Positions 10,772-19,985 are shown, counted from the stretch's first letter. The stretch: 64,000 nt of DNA from Ornithinimicrobium flavum (GCF_004526345.1 NZ_CP038213.1:1984001-2048000); one strand, 5' to 3'. Program-made: numbers and translations. The notes: generated by a model not told the origin, from the sequence alone.

Positions 10772-11171
10772 CCTGGGTGAGGACGGCCTCGTCGATGCGC
10801 TGCCTGTTGACGTAGGTGCCGTTGAGCGAGCCCACGTCCCTCACGAGGTAGCCGTCGCCCTCCTTGACGAACTGCGCGTGCTTGCGCGAGACGGTCACGT
10901 CGTCGAGGAAGATGTCGCTGTGGGGGTGCCGGCCGGAGGTCACCCGGTCCGCGTCGAGCAGGAAGCGTGCCCCCGTGTTCGGGCCCCGGAGCACGATGAG
11001 CAGCGCCGTGCCGGGTCGCAGGGCGTCGACGGTCCGCTGGTCCTCCGGGGAGAGCCTGGGCAGCTCGTCGTCGAAGGTGTACTCCGCCGCCGGCAGGTCC
11101 GCCCCGTGCGGGATCCGGGCCGTGGTCGGGTCGGTGCCGTAGTCGTGGTGCTCGCGGTCGCGGTCGCTCAC
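10716..11171 (-). CDS. garA: FHA-domain regulator GarA/OdhI
   Basis: 151 residues. FHA domain from about residue 50: GARFLLDADRVTSGRHPHSD, IFLDDVTVSRKHAQF, VGSLNGTYVNRQ, DEVQIGKFRLV. It keeps the phospho-threonine-binding Arg, Ser and Asn. GarA/OdhI binds and inhibits 2-oxoglutarate dehydrogenase and controls glutamate metabolism; phosphorylation of an N-terminal Thr makes the FHA domain bind its own tail. The usual ETTSVF phospho-motif is missing here; only a loose TDPTTARIP lies in that region. GTG start with AGGAAGG upstream; gcvH precedes it. Confidence 0.88.
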   Translation of the reverse strand: MSDRDREHHDYGTDPTTARIPHGADLPAAEYTFDDELPRLSPEDQRTVDALRPGTALLIVLRGPNTGARFLLDADRVTSGRHPHSDIFLDDVTVSRKHAQFVKEGDGYLVRDVGSLNGTYVNRQRIDEAVLTQGDEVQIGKFRLVYYRGRA

Positions 11172-11263
11172 GGTCAGACCTTCCTGGAGAGGGGTGGACG
11201 GGGGGCGGCGGCCTTCGGACGCGAGGGCCGGGTGCGCACCCCCGGGGTGGTCACCCGGCGCCC

Positions 11264-11269
11264 ACTGTA
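11264..11269 (-). promoter_or_regulatory. candidate -10 box for garA
   Basis: TACAGT in the 121-nt gap between gcvH and garA, with a leader of about 85 nt carrying AGGAAGG near the start. No -35 is evident. The rest of the gap holds nothing else I recognise. Confidence 0.35.
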
Positions 11270-11292
11270 GATCACGGGAGGGACGGACCTGC

Positions 11293-11682
11293 TCAGTCGA
11301 GCTGGGCCTGGTAGGCCTCCGCGTCCAGCAGGCTCTCCACGACCGAGGAGTCCTCGACCCGCAGCTCGTACATCCAGCCCTCGCCGTAGCTGTCGGTGTT
11401 GATGAGCTCGGGCGTGGCGTCCAGCGCCTCGTTGACCGCGGTCACCTCACCGGCGAGCGGGGAGTAGATGTCGCTGACGGACTTCGTGGACTCGATCTCC
11501 CCGCTGGAGTCGCCGGCGGCCAGGGTGTCGCCCACCGAGGGGAGCGAGACGTACACCACGTCGCCCATGGCGTCGGCGGCGTAGGCCGTGACCCCGATGC
11601 GCACCACACCGTCACCCTGGTCCCGGACCCACTCGTGGTCGTCGGTGTAGCGGAGGTCGTCAGGGTACTGAAGGTTGCTCAT
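11293..11682 (-). CDS. gcvH: glycine cleavage system H protein
   Basis: 129 residues, full length. Lipoyl carrier that shuttles the aminomethyl group between the P, T and L proteins. The lipoylated lysine is in SSGEIESTKSVSDIYSP near residue 68; DDHEWV and the GEGWMYELRV end are standard. gcvP lies downstream in the same cluster; gcvT is not in the window. ATG with a GAGGAG-type ribosome-binding sequence. Confidence 0.96.
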   Translation of the reverse strand: MSNLQYPDDLRYTDDHEWVRDQGDGVVRIGVTAYAADAMGDVVYVSLPSVGDTLAAGDSSGEIESTKSVSDIYSPLAGEVTAVNEALDATPELINTDSYGEGWMYELRVEDSSVVESLLDAEAYQAQLD

Positions 11683-11741
11683 CGCTCTCCTCGAGGTCGT
11701 CGGCGACGCGGCTCCGCGCGGCCGGTGGACGTGCGTGACCC

Positions 11742-11770
11742 ACCCTATCGACCCCGGCTCACGGCGTCGA
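11742..11770 (-). promoter_or_regulatory. gcvH: candidate promoter of gcvH
   Basis: TCGACG (11770-11765), 17-nt spacer, TAGGGT (11747-11742), about 60 nt upstream of the ATG. The -35 lies inside the end of the preceding DUF881 gene. Confidence 0.4.
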
Positions 11771-12550
11771 CGGGGACGGGACGGGCCGGGCGTACCGAGC
11801 CTCCCGGGGCTGGTGCAACGCCTCGATCCGGACCACGTCGGACTCCAGGACGGTGACCGTGGCGCCGGTCCCGCGCAGGCTGTCGGTGAAGCCGCCCGGG
11901 ATCGCTATCGCCCCCGCGAGGGTGTGGGCGTCACCCACGGCCGTGATGGTGTAGGGCTGACGCAGCGGCACCCCGTCCAGGACGACGTCGCCCGCGGCGT
12001 CGGTGCCGACGTAGGTGGAGGCCACCACCCGCACGCTGCCGATCTGGATCGCCTCCGCCCCGGCGTCCCGCAGCTCCTGGATCCCGTCCAGCAGCATGGT
12101 CTGCGTGATGACCGCCCCCGGGTCGTCGACCCGGACCGTGATGCCGGGGCCCTGGACGGGGACGGTCCCGGCGAGGATCTGGTAGGACTCCAGCCGGTCC
12201 TGGGCCGCGGCGGCCGCGGCCTGGTCGCCCTGCCCGCCCTGCAACCGGCTGCGGTCGGCCTCCAGCTGCCGCACCTCCTCCCGCAGCGAGTCCGCGCGGG
12301 TGGTGACGTCGTCCAGCAGGGCGACGAGCTCGGTCTCGCGCAGCTCCCGCAGCCCGGCCTCGTCGGTGACCCGGACCTGCGCCATGAGGGCCACGCCGAG
12401 TAGGACGGTGAGCAGCGCGGTCAGCACGTGGCCTCGGGTTAGGTGCACGGTGCCCAGCGCCCGCCGGAGCCGGTTGCGGGCCTCCTGCGGGGTGGGCGGC
12501 TCCGGCCGCCGTCGTCGCGCGAACCGCGGTCGGGGTGCCTCCGCGGTCAT
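11759..12550 (-). CDS. DUF881 membrane protein (Rv1825-like)
   Basis: 263 residues: a basic cytosolic N-terminus (RFARRRRPEP), one membrane segment about residues 38-58 (VLTALLTVLLGVALMAQV), a coiled coil (ETELVALLDDVTTRADSLREEV) and an extracytoplasmic DUF881 domain with GPGITVRVDDPG and LLDGIQELRDAGAEAI. The function is unknown; in mycobacteria the Rv1823-Rv1825 genes flank Sbp and membrane proteins of this kind are thought to act at the cell envelope or division site. The start overlaps the DUF1290 stop (TGATG). Confidence 0.85.
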   Translation of the reverse strand: MTAEAPRPRFARRRRPEPPTPQEARNRLRRALGTVHLTRGHVLTALLTVLLGVALMAQVRVTDEAGLRELRETELVALLDDVTTRADSLREEVRQLEADRSRLQGGQGDQAAAAAAQDRLESYQILAGTVPVQGPGITVRVDDPGAVITQTMLLDGIQELRDAGAEAIQIGSVRVVASTYVGTDAAGDVVLDGVPLRQPYTITAVGDAHTLAGAIAIPGGFTDSLRGTGATVTVLESDVVRIEALHQPREARYARPVPSPSTP

Positions 12551-12882
12551 CACGCCCCCAGCAGATGTCGCCTGATCGCGGCGACGTTGGAGAAGATGCG
12601 CAGCCCGAGCACCACGACGACACCGGTGGACAGCTGGGCACCGACACCGAGCTGGTTGCCCAGGAAGACGATCAGTGCGGCCACCACCACGTTCGAGGCG
12701 ATCGAGATGACGAAGACGCGGTCGTTGAAGACGCCCTCCAGGGCCGCCCGGGTCGCGCCGAACACCGCGTCGAGGGCCGCGATCACCGCGATCGGCAGGT
12801 AGGGCTGCATCCAGACCGGCACCTCGGGGGTGAACACGAGGCCGATGAGGACGCCGGCCAGCAGGCCGAGGACGGGGATCAT
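12550..12882 (-). CDS. sbp: small basic protein Sbp (DUF1290)
   Basis: 110 residues, very hydrophobic, with about three membrane helices: MIPVLGLLAGVLIGL, LPIAVIAALDAVFGATRAALEG, and VVAALIVFLGNQLG. The segment DAVFGATRAALEGVF...VFVISI is the DUF1290 signature. In Bacillus, Sbp is encoded near divisome genes; its function is not known. It is sandwiched between two DUF881 genes with overlapping stops and starts, so the three products are probably made in fixed ratio and may form one complex. Confidence 0.85.
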   Translation of the reverse strand: MIPVLGLLAGVLIGLVFTPEVPVWMQPYLPIAVIAALDAVFGATRAALEGVFNDRVFVISIASNVVVAALIVFLGNQLGVGAQLSTGVVVVLGLRIFSNVAAIRRHLLGA

Positions 12883-13823
12883 GGGGTGTCCTCCGGGGGA
12901 TCGGTGGGCGTGGGGTCCTGCGTCGTGGGCGGTGCCCCGGGCGTCTGCTCCTGCTCGGGCGGCCCCACGACGGCCTCCCCCACCCGGGTGGCCAGCCGCC
13001 CCGCGGCGGGCACGACCAGGTCCGTGCCCTCGACCACAGCGGCCCGCAGACCGACCTGGGTGCCGAGCTCGGTGAGGTAGCTGCCGACGAACCCCGAGCT
13101 GGTCTCCCGTGCCAGGGCGACCGGGTCGCCCAGCGCGACGACCTCGTAGGGGGGCGCCAGGCTGCGGAAGTCCACGACGATCGCCTCACCGGCGAACCGG
13201 ATCGCCGAGATGCTCGTGAGCCGGTGGCCGTTGACGGCCACGGCTTCCGCACCCGCGGCCCACAGGCCGTTGACGACGAGCTGCAGGTCGCGCGCGTTGA
13301 CCCGCTCGCGGTCGACCGGCTCGCCGGGCGCGATGTCCGAGGGGAGCGGCGCGTCGTCGAGGGTGATGACCACACCGGGGCCGGTGACGGCCGAGGCCCC
13401 GGCACGCAGGCCGGCCGCCCCGATCTCGACCGCCGCGGCCGGCTCGTCGGGGCCGATCGCCGCCTGCTCCAGCTCGACGATCTCCGCGCGGAGCTCCTCG
13501 ACCCGGTCGCGCTGGGCGTCCCCTGCGGACTCGGCCGCCTCGATCCGGGCGATGAGCTGGCTGCGCCCCTCCGCCGCGGCCGGGTCCGGCGCCCGCAGGG
13601 TGGTCGCGGCCACGGCGGCCAGCAGCCCGAGCAGGAAGCAGGCCGCGAGCATGAGCCAGGTCCTCGACCCCGACGAGGCCGGATGCCCGGCAGCGAGGCG
13701 GCGCTCGGCCGCGGAGTGGTAGCCGGGACCGACCGGCGGGTCCAGCACCTCCTCCAGGAGGGCCATCGAGGCGGCGGGGTCCTTCCCGCTGCCCGGGGGG
13801 ACGCGCGGTGAGGGCCACCTCAT
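12879..13823 (-). CDS. DUF881 membrane protein (Rv1823-like)
   Basis: 314 residues. Cytosolic N-terminal 60 residues, membrane helix LMLAACFLLGLLAAVAAT, coiled coil (QLIARIEAAESAGDAQRDRVEELRAEIVE-type heptads, about 90-125), then the DUF881 domain with GPGVVITLDDAPLP and LQLVVNGLWAAGAEAVAVNG. The proline- and glutamine-rich tail ends in PTPTDPPEDTP. A paralogue of the 11759-12550 product. The ATG overlaps the phosphatidyltransferase stop (ATGA). Confidence 0.85.
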   Translation of the reverse strand: MRWPSPRVPPGSGKDPAASMALLEEVLDPPVGPGYHSAAERRLAAGHPASSGSRTWLMLAACFLLGLLAAVAATTLRAPDPAAAEGRSQLIARIEAAESAGDAQRDRVEELRAEIVELEQAAIGPDEPAAAVEIGAAGLRAGASAVTGPGVVITLDDAPLPSDIAPGEPVDRERVNARDLQLVVNGLWAAGAEAVAVNGHRLTSISAIRFAGEAIVVDFRSLAPPYEVVALGDPVALARETSSGFVGSYLTELGTQVGLRAAVVEGTDLVVPAAGRLATRVGEAVVGPPEQEQTPGAPPTTQDPTPTDPPEDTP

Positions 13824-14446
13824 CGGGCGCTCCCCCTGCGCTGGCGGACCATGTCGCGCACCTGCCAGGCGTAGACCACGCCGGCGGCCCAGTACAGCGC
13901 GGTCCCCCACCACACCAGGGCCCACCCGGCCGCGAGGCACAGCACCTGGAACGGGCTGTCCACGCTGCCGAGCAGGAGCAGCGGAAAACCTCCGAGCAGG
14001 TTGAAGGTGGCCGCCTTGCCGATGAAGTCGACGGGCGGGATGGGCAGCCGGAGCCGGCGGACGGTGGGGTACATCGTGAGGATGAGAGCGTCCCGGGCCA
14101 CCAGCCCCAGCACCAGCCACCACGGGATGACGTCGACGGCGGCCAGTCCGATGAGGGTGGCCGCGATGTAGAGACGGTCGGCGATCGGGTCGAGCATCTG
14201 CCCCAGCCGGGTGACCAGGCCGTAGCGCCGGGCGATCTTGCCGTCGGCGTAGTCCGAGAGTCCGGCGACGACCAGCACCAGGCCGGCCCATCCCAGCTCC
14301 CGCGTCACGAGCAGCCAGATGAAGACCGGCACGAGGACCAGGCGCAGCAGGGACAGGACGTTGGGCACGTTCAGCACCTGACCGCCCTCCGGCGGCTCGT
14401 CTGACGAAGGACCCGTCACGACGTCCTCCCCCTGCCCGCTGCTCAT
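13820..14446 (-). CDS. CDP-alcohol phosphatidyltransferase (PgsA-like)
   Basis: 208 residues with about six membrane helices. The catalytic signature D-x2-D-G-x2-A-R-x8-G-x3-D-x3-D is complete in SDYADGKIARRY followed by GQMLDPIADR. Enzymes of this family transfer a phosphatidyl group from CDP-diacylglycerol to glycerol-3-phosphate, inositol phosphate or a second lipid. The position matches Rv1822 (pgsA2) of M. tuberculosis; the acceptor cannot be fixed from sequence. First gene of a run with the DUF881-Sbp-DUF881 genes, with a -10 box 6 nt before the ATG. Confidence 0.9.
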   Translation of the reverse strand: MSSGQGEDVVTGPSSDEPPEGGQVLNVPNVLSLLRLVLVPVFIWLLVTRELGWAGLVLVVAGLSDYADGKIARRYGLVTRLGQMLDPIADRLYIAATLIGLAAVDVIPWWLVLGLVARDALILTMYPTVRRLRLPIPPVDFIGKAATFNLLGGFPLLLLGSVDSPFQVLCLAAGWALVWWGTALYWAAGVVYAWQVRDMVRQRRGSAR

Positions 14447-14452
14447 GGGTGC

Positions 14453-14458
14453 AGTCTA
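14453..14458 (-). promoter_or_regulatory. -10 box of CDP-alcohol phosphatidyltransferase gene (leaderless)
   Basis: TAGACT ends 6 nt before the ATG at 14446, with no Shine-Dalgarno in between. Confidence 0.55.
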
Positions 14459-14539
14459 GGTGGGCGCCCCTGCCGGACCGGCCAGGCACGGGTATGACGT
14501 CCCCGCCGGCTTCGGGTGCGGGTCGCTGGTCGAGGATTG

Positions 14540-14579
14540 GGAAGGGGCCCTGCCGGATCGCTCCGGCAGGGCCCCTTCC
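14540..14579 (-). terminator. 18-bp perfect stem-loop after tRNA-Pro
   Basis: GGAAGGGGCCCTGCCGGA and its exact complement flank a 4-nt TCGC loop. It lies 20 nt beyond the 3' end of tRNA-Pro, so it most likely ends that transcript and insulates the phosphatidyltransferase operon. T-run weak. Confidence 0.8.
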
Positions 14580-14598
14580 GCGGTGTGCCTCTTCTCGG

Positions 14599-14672
<74 letters not shown>

Positions 14673-14703
14673 AGGTGGGTTGCTGCCCGAGGACAGCCCG
14701 GCA

Positions 14704-14734
14704 AGGTTACCTCATCCCGGGGGCAGGCTCCCAA
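14704..14734 (-). promoter_or_regulatory. candidate promoter of tRNA-Pro
   Basis: TTGGGA (14734-14729) and TAACCT (14709-14704) with a 19-nt spacer, about 32 nt upstream of the mature 5' end. The spacer is longer than ideal. Confidence 0.3.
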
Positions 14735-14749
14735 CCCGGTACCGGGACC

Positions 14750-16318
14750 TCAGCGCCGGGAACGCTTCTCGCGGACCCGGACCGAGATCTCGATCGGGCT
14801 GCCCTCGAAGCCGAACTCCTCACGCAGCCGCCGCTCCAGGAAGCGGCGGTAGCCGGCCTCGACGAAACCGGAGGCGAAGAGGACGAACTTCGGCGGTCGG
14901 GTGTCGGCCTGGGTGGCGAAGAGGATCCGTGGCTGCTTGCCCCCGCGGACGGGGTGCGGATGGGCGGCCGCGACCTCCCCGAGGAAGGCGTTGAGCCGGG
15001 CCGTGGGGATCCGCCGGTCCCACGAGGCCAGGGCGGTCTCCAGCGCGGGCACGAGCTTTTGGACGTGCCGCCCGGTCGTGGCGGAGATGTTGACCCGGGG
15101 GGCCCAGGTGATCTGCACCAGCTCCCGCTCGATCTCCCGCTCCAGGTAGTACTGCCGCTCCTCGTCCAGGACGTCCCACTTGTTGTAGGCCACGACGAGG
15201 GCGCGCCCGGCGTCGACGACCTGCTGCACCACCCGGATGTCCTGCTCGGCGATGGGCTCCGAGACGTCGATGAGGACGACGGCGACCTCAGCCTTCTCCA
15301 GGGCCGCCTGCGTGCGCAGCGAGGCGTAGAAGTCCGCACCACGCGTCTGGTGGACGCGACGCCGGATCCCGGCCGTGTCGACGAAGCGCCAGACCTTGCC
15401 CCCGAGCTCGATGAGCTCGTCGACCGGGTCGCGCGTGGTGCCGGCGACGTTGTCGACGACGACCCGCTCGCTGCCCGCGAGCTTGTTGAGCAGCGAGGAC
15501 TTGCCGACGTTGGGCCGGCCCACCAGCGCCACGCGCCGGGGGCCCCCGCGGGGGTAGGCCCCGGCCACGGCGCTCGTGCTCGGCAGGACGTCCAGGAGGG
15601 CGTCCAGGGCGTCACCGGACCCGCGCCCGTGCAGGGCGGACACGGGCCACGGCTGCCCGAGGCCCAGACTCCACAGGGCCGCGGCGTCGGACTCCATCCG
15701 CTGGTCGTCGACCTTGTTGGCCACCAGCACGACCGGCCGTCCGGAGCGCCGCAGCAGACGCACCACCTGCTCGTCCGTGTCGGTGGCGCCCACAGTGGCG
15801 TCGACGACGAAGAGCACCGCGTCGGCGAGCTCCACCGCCACCTCCGCCTGCTCGGCGACCCGCAGGTGGATGCCCGTCGCGTCCACGTCCCAGCCGCCGG
15901 TGTCGACGACCGTGAAGCGCCGGCCGGCCCACTCAGCGTCGTAGGCGACGCGGTCCCGGGTGACTCCGGGCACGTCCTCGACCACGGCCTCCCTGCGACC
16001 CAGGATCCGGTTGACCAGGCTGGACTTGCCGACGTTGGGGCGACCCACGACGGCCACGACCGGGCGGGAGGCGGCGTCGTCGTCCTCGTCCTCGGCCAGC
16101 TCCCCGGTCTCGACGAGCGCGAGGTCCTCCTCGGAGAGCTCGAACTCGGTCAGGCCGGCCCGCAGGGCCGACTCCAGGGCCTCGTCGTCCTCGGAGAGCT
16201 GCCCGCTCCCGGCGTCCTCGGGCCCTGGCCCGTCCGGGTCCGGGCCCACGGTCCACTCGACCTCGACACCCTCGTCGTCGGGCCCCTGCGCAGGACCCGT
16301 GCCCTGCGGGGTGGTCAT
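14750..16318 (-). CDS. der: ribosome-associated GTPase Der/EngA
   Basis: 522 residues. Two tandem GTPase domains after an acidic actinobacterial N-terminal extension of about 85 residues. Domain 1: [23 protein letters not shown]. Domain 2: [24 protein letters not shown]. The C-terminal KH-like domain ends in RVREKRSRR. Der is needed for 50S ribosomal subunit assembly. The start overlaps the sufE-like stop (ATGA), placing it last in a cmk-sseA-sufE-der run. Confidence 0.96.
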   Translation of the reverse strand: MTTPQGTGPAQGPDDEGVEVEWTVGPDPDGPGPEDAGSGQLSEDDEALESALRAGLTEFELSEEDLALVETGELAEDEDDDAASRPVVAVVGRPNVGKSSLVNRILGRREAVVEDVPGVTRDRVAYDAEWAGRRFTVVDTGGWDVDATGIHLRVAEQAEVAVELADAVLFVVDATVGATDTDEQVVRLLRRSGRPVVLVANKVDDQRMESDAAALWSLGLGQPWPVSALHGRGSGDALDALLDVLPSTSAVAGAYPRGGPRRVALVGRPNVGKSSLLNKLAGSERVVVDNVAGTTRDPVDELIELGGKVWRFVDTAGIRRRVHQTRGADFYASLRTQAALEKAEVAVVLIDVSEPIAEQDIRVVQQVVDAGRALVVAYNKWDVLDEERQYYLEREIERELVQITWAPRVNISATTGRHVQKLVPALETALASWDRRIPTARLNAFLGEVAAAHPHPVRGGKQPRILFATQADTRPPKFVLFASGFVEAGYRRFLERRLREEFGFEGSPIEISVRVREKRSRR

Positions 16319-16793
16319 GCCGCTCCCCCGGCGTCGGCGGCCTCGGCGCGCAGCCGCACCTGCCGCTTGATCCGGGCCAGCATGCCCACCATGCCGCGCA
16401 GCCGCAGCGGTGACACGGCCTCGGCCAGGGCGAAGCGGTAGGGCGCGTCCTCCGGGACGGCCAGCACCTGCGCGGCCGGCAGCCCGTCCAGGCCCTCGTG
16501 GAGGATGCCCGCGAATCCGCGGGTCGTGGGCGCCTCGAGGGGCGCGTCGAAGAAGAGGCTCACGGTCCGGTCGGCATCGGGGGCGACCTCCACGGCCAGG
16601 AACAGCGGCGACTGGCACTCGTCGACGCGCTCCATCTTCTCCAGGTGCCCGGCGTAGCGCTCGGGGAGCGGGGCAGCTCCTGGGACAGCTCGAGCAGCAG
16701 CTGGAGGCGCTCACGCTGGCTCACCGCGTGGAAGTCCTCGGCCAGCTCGGCCAGGGCGTCGGGCAGGTCCGCGCCCGGGGGGGTGGACGTCAT
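16315..16793 (-). CDS. SufE-family protein (apparent frameshift)
   Basis: About 159 residues once one base is restored in the G run at 16670-16673, which joins LLELSQELP to [21 protein letters not shown]. SufE proteins accept persulfide sulfur on a cysteine; that Cys is in [10 protein letters not shown]. The C-terminal helix is [19 protein letters not shown]. It lies 3 nt after the rhodanese gene; a sulfurtransferase next to a SufE-like protein is also seen at Rv3283-Rv3284 of M. tuberculosis. It probably relays sulfur from that enzyme. Confidence 0.85.
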
Positions 16794-16796
16794 ACC

Positions 16797-17654
16797 TCAG
16801 CGCTCCACCGGCACGCCCACGGCGTTGCCCCACTCGGTCCAGCTGCCGTCGTAGTTGCGCACCCGCTCGAACCCGAGCAGGTGGGTCAGGACGAACCAGG
16901 TGTGGCTCGAGCGCTCGCCGATCCGGCAGTAGGCGACCACGTCGTCGGAGGGCGCCAGGCCCTGCTCCTGCAGGTAGATGGCCTCCAGCTCCTCGCGGCT
17001 GCGGAAGGTGCCGTCGTCGTTCGCGGCCCGCGCCCACGGCACCGACCTGGCGCCGGGGATGTGCCCACCGCGCATGGCCCCCTCCTGCGGGTAGTCCGGC
17101 ATGTGGAGCAGCTCGCCGGAGTACTCCCCCGGGCTGCGGACGTCGACCATCGGTCGTCCCAGGTGCTGCAGCACGTCGTCCTTAAAGGCCCGGACCGCGG
17201 AGTCGTCCCGGTCCACCACGGGGTAGTCGACCGGGTCCACCGTGGGGACCTCGGTGGTCATCTCGCGGCCCTCCGCGAGCCACTTGGCCCGGCCGCCGTC
17301 GAGCAGCCGCACGTCCTCGTGGCCGAAGAGCGTCATCACCCACAGGGCGTAGGCCGCCCACCAGTTGGACCGGTCGCCGTAGATCACCACGGTGGTGTCC
17401 CGCCCGATGCCCCGCTCGCCCATCACCTGGGCGAAGCGCTCCCCGTCCACGTAGTCCCGGGTCAGGGGGTCGTTGAGGTCCGTGTGCCAGTCGAGCTTGA
17501 GCGCCCCGGGGACGTGGCCCGTGTCGTAGAGCAGGACGTCCTCGTCGGACTCCAGCACCCGCACGCCGTCGTCGTGGAGGTGCTCGGCCAGCCACTGCGT
17601 GGTGACCAGCCGCTCCGGGTGGGCGTAGGCCTGGATCTTGTCGTCTGCGGTCAT
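16797..17654 (-). CDS. sseA: thiosulfate/3-mercaptopyruvate sulfurtransferase (SseA-like)
   Basis: 285 residues, two rhodanese domains. The N-terminal domain is inactive: [19 protein letters not shown], no loop cysteine. The C-terminal domain has [12 protein letters not shown] and the active-site loop [11 protein letters not shown] near residue 239. It transfers sulfane sulfur to thiols, proteins or cyanide. Coupled by ATGA overlap to cmk upstream and followed by the SufE-like gene. Confidence 0.92.
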   Translation of the reverse strand: MTADDKIQAYAHPERLVTTQWLAEHLHDDGVRVLESDEDVLLYDTGHVPGALKLDWHTDLNDPLTRDYVDGERFAQVMGERGIGRDTTVVIYGDRSNWWAAYALWVMTLFGHEDVRLLDGGRAKWLAEGREMTTEVPTVDPVDYPVVDRDDSAVRAFKDDVLQHLGRPMVDVRSPGEYSGELLHMPDYPQEGAMRGGHIPGARSVPWARAANDDGTFRSREELEAIYLQEQGLAPSDDVVAYCRIGERSSHTWFVLTHLLGFERVRNYDGSWTEWGNAVGVPVER

Positions 17655-18418
17655 GAGAGCTCCTCGGGGTCGGCGGTCGGGGGGACGGGGTCGTCGGCGG
17701 GCGTCCCGACGGGCACCGGGGCGGGCCGGGTCCCGACCTCACCCCGCACCAGCGCCAGAACGGTCGACACGACCTCGTCGAAGGTCAGGTCGGAGGTGTC
17801 GACGGTCACGACACCGTCGGCCGCCTCCAGGAAGGCGCTGACGGTGGAGTCGTCACGGTCCCGTCGCACGATCTGGTCACGGGTCGAGGCCACCGCCTCG
17901 GCCGCGGCGGTGCCGTGCAGCTCGAGGGAGCGGCGGGCCAGCCGGGCCTGCTCGGAGGCCGTGAGGAGCAGCCGGTGCTCGGCGTCGGGGGCCACCACCG
18001 TCGTGATGTCACGTCCCTCGGCCACGACGCCGCCGTGCGCGGCGCGCTGCTCCTCGATGATCTCCCGCTGGCGGCGGCGCAGCTCGGCACGGACGTCGAG
18101 GTTGGTCGCGACCGCGGAGACCTGCTCGCTGATCCGGCTCTCGCGGATGGCCTCGGTCACGTCGGTGCCCCCCACGGACACCGCGGGGGCCTGCGGGTCG
18201 GTGGCGATCTCCAGCGGGAGGGTGCGCGCGAGCTCGGCCACGGCGGAGGCGTCCGACAGGTCGGTGCCGGCGTCCAGGCAGGCCCAGGTGAGCGCGCGGT
18301 ACATCGCGCCGGTGTCGAGGTAGGCGAGGTCCAGCTCGCGGGCCACCGCACGGGAGACCGACGACTTCCCGGACCCGCTGGGTCCGTCGACGGCGACGGT
18401 GATCGGGGAGGGAGGCAC
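17651..18418 (-). CDS. cmk: cytidylate kinase
   Basis: 255 residues. Phosphorylates CMP/dCMP. P-loop [16 protein letters not shown] at residue 11, [12 protein letters not shown], the CMP-binding insert with [11 protein letters not shown], and [12 protein letters not shown]. The C-terminus has an extra proline-rich tail of about 30 residues. GTG start with a -10 box 6 nt upstream. In related genomes cmk directly follows scpA-scpB-rluB; here a plus-strand surface-protein gene separates them. Confidence 0.95.
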   Translation of the reverse strand: MPPSPITVAVDGPSGSGKSSVSRAVARELDLAYLDTGAMYRALTWACLDAGTDLSDASAVAELARTLPLEIATDPQAPAVSVGGTDVTEAIRESRISEQVSAVATNLDVRAELRRRQREIIEEQRAAHGGVVAEGRDITTVVAPDAEHRLLLTASEQARLARRSLELHGTAAAEAVASTRDQIVRRDRDDSTVSAFLEAADGVVTVDTSDLTFDEVVSTVLALVRGEVGTRPAPVPVGTPADDPVPPTADPEELS

Positions 18419-18424
18419 CCGCTC

Positions 18425-18430
18425 AGCCTA
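18425..18430 (-). promoter_or_regulatory. cmk: -10 box of cmk (leaderless)
   Basis: TAGGCT ends 6 nt before the GTG at 18418. It would let the cmk operon be transcribed on its own after the cluster was split. Confidence 0.5.
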
Positions 18431-18439
18431 CCTGCCGCA

Positions 18440-18475
18440 AGATCCTCCCTCCGGCAGCGCAGATCATCCCTCCGA
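18440..18475. repeat. paired direct repeats upstream of cell-wall protein gene
   Basis: AGATCCTCCCTCCGG at 18440-18454 and AGATCATCCCTCCGA at 18461-18475 are 21 bp apart, two helical turns, in the 136-bp gap between cmk and the divergent surface-protein gene. This suggests two sites on one face of the DNA for a regulator. Confidence 0.4.
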
Positions 18476-18554
18476 CGGTATCCGGCGGCGCCGACCCGTC
18501 CTCATACTCGTGTCGCCGCCATCCCGGCGGCACCGACAGACCCGGAGGTCGCTC

Positions 18555-19985
18555 ATGCACGATCGCAGCTCACGACACCCTGTCCCCGGAGGAACGGCGG
18601 CCGCCGCCCTCCTGGCCGCCGGCTCCCTCACCGCCCTGGCGGCCCTGCCGGCCGCCGCCGCGACGCTGGAGGACTACGAGATCACGGGGGTGCAGTTCAT
18701 CAACGAGGACTGCTCCCGCAACGAGTATGTCGTCAACGGCACCGTGACCGGGACGACGGACGACGGAGGTGGCTTCGACCGCCTCTCCTTCCAGGTCTGG
18801 GACGACGGGGTGCTGAAGGACTCCCGCGAGCGGGAGGTCGCGGTGGGTTCGACGGTGGACCTGACCGCGTTCCTGTCCTTCGTCGGTCTCTACGGCACCG
18901 GGGCGCCCGGGGTCGGCATCATCATCGAGGACATCACCGCCAGCGGGAGCGACGGATACCTCGCCCTGGAGGACCCGTTCTTCCCCGAGGACGTGGACGG
19001 CCCGTGCACCTTCGACGTGGAACGGATCGGCGGGGCCGACCGGGTCGCCACCTCGGTGCTGCTGTCGCAGCAGAAGTTCGTCCGGGCCGACACGGTCATG
19101 ATCGCCACCGCCGCCGACTACCCCGACGCGCTGACCGCCGCCCCCTGGGCGGCGCAGCAGGGTGCGCCGCTGCTGCTGAGCAGGCCCGACGGCCTGCCCG
19201 GGTCGGTCGTCACCGAGCTGCAGCGGCTCGCCCCGAGCAGGGTCGTGGTGCTCGGCGGGGCGGGGGCCCTGAGCGAGCAGGTCGTGACGGACGCCGAGGC
19301 CGCCCTCCCGTCCGCCACGGTGGACCGCGTCGGCGGGTCGACGCGCTACGCCACCGCCGGTCTCATCGCCCAGGAGGTGGTCCAGGACAGCTCGGCCGAG
19401 GTCTACGTGGCCTCGGGCGAGGACTTCCCGGACGCCCTGGTCCTCAGCGCCCTGGCAGCTCGTGAGCAGGCACCGCTGGTCCTGGTCAAGGAGACGGCGG
19501 TGCCCTCGGCGACGAGTGCCGCGCTCGCCGCGCTGGACTACGACTCCCTCGTCGCCGCCGGCGGCACGGGCGTCATCAGCGACGCGGTCCTCACCGAGGC
19601 CGCCGACGGGGTGCCCGTGACCCGGTACGCCGGGGCTGACCGGTACGCCACGGCCGAGCAGATCCTCGAGCAGTTCCCGGCCGAGGGCACGGTGCTGGTG
19701 GCCACCGGGCAGGAGTTCCCCGACTCCCTGACCGCGGTGCCGGTCGCGGCCCGGACCGACGCCGGTGTGGCGCTGACCCGGCCCGACTCCGTGCCCGCGG
19801 GGATCCTCGACGAGATCGACCGTCTGATCTCCGGCTCGGCCTTCCCGCTCATCACCATCGTCGGTGGCGAGGCGGCCGTGCACCCCTCGGTCCAGGCCCA
19901 GCTGGAGGCGCTCTTCGGCGGTGCCGCCGACCCGGCCGACCGCCCGGCGGGGACCTCGACGGAGAGCAACGTGCCCACCGAGTGA
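18555..19985 (+). CDS. secreted protein with three cell-wall-binding repeats (CWB2)
   Basis: 476 residues. Signal peptide residues 1-35 (GGTAAAALLAAGSLTALAAL, then PAAAA). Residues about 36-155 are a unique beta-rich domain with two cysteines (NEDCSRNEY, GPCTFD) that could pair. Then three CWB2 repeats, each opening R-x-G-G/A-x-x-R-Y/V-A-T: RIGGADRVATS, RVGGSTRYATA, RYAGADRYATA. CWB2 modules anchor proteins non-covalently to cell-wall polymers in clostridia and actinobacteria. ATG with GGAGG 7 nt upstream. It is the only plus-strand gene in this region. Confidence 0.88.
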   Translation: MHDRSSRHPVPGGTAAAALLAAGSLTALAALPAAAATLEDYEITGVQFINEDCSRNEYVVNGTVTGTTDDGGGFDRLSFQVWDDGVLKDSREREVAVGSTVDLTAFLSFVGLYGTGAPGVGIIIEDITASGSDGYLALEDPFFPEDVDGPCTFDVERIGGADRVATSVLLSQQKFVRADTVMIATAADYPDALTAAPWAAQQGAPLLLSRPDGLPGSVVTELQRLAPSRVVVLGGAGALSEQVVTDAEAALPSATVDRVGGSTRYATAGLIAQEVVQDSSAEVYVASGEDFPDALVLSALAAREQAPLVLVKETAVPSATSAALAALDYDSLVAAGGTGVISDAVLTEAADGVPVTRYAGADRYATAEQILEQFPAEGTVLVATGQEFPDSLTAVPVAARTDAGVALTRPDSVPAGILDEIDRLISGSAFPLITIVGGEAAVHPSVQAQLEALFGGAADPADRPAGTSTESNVPTE

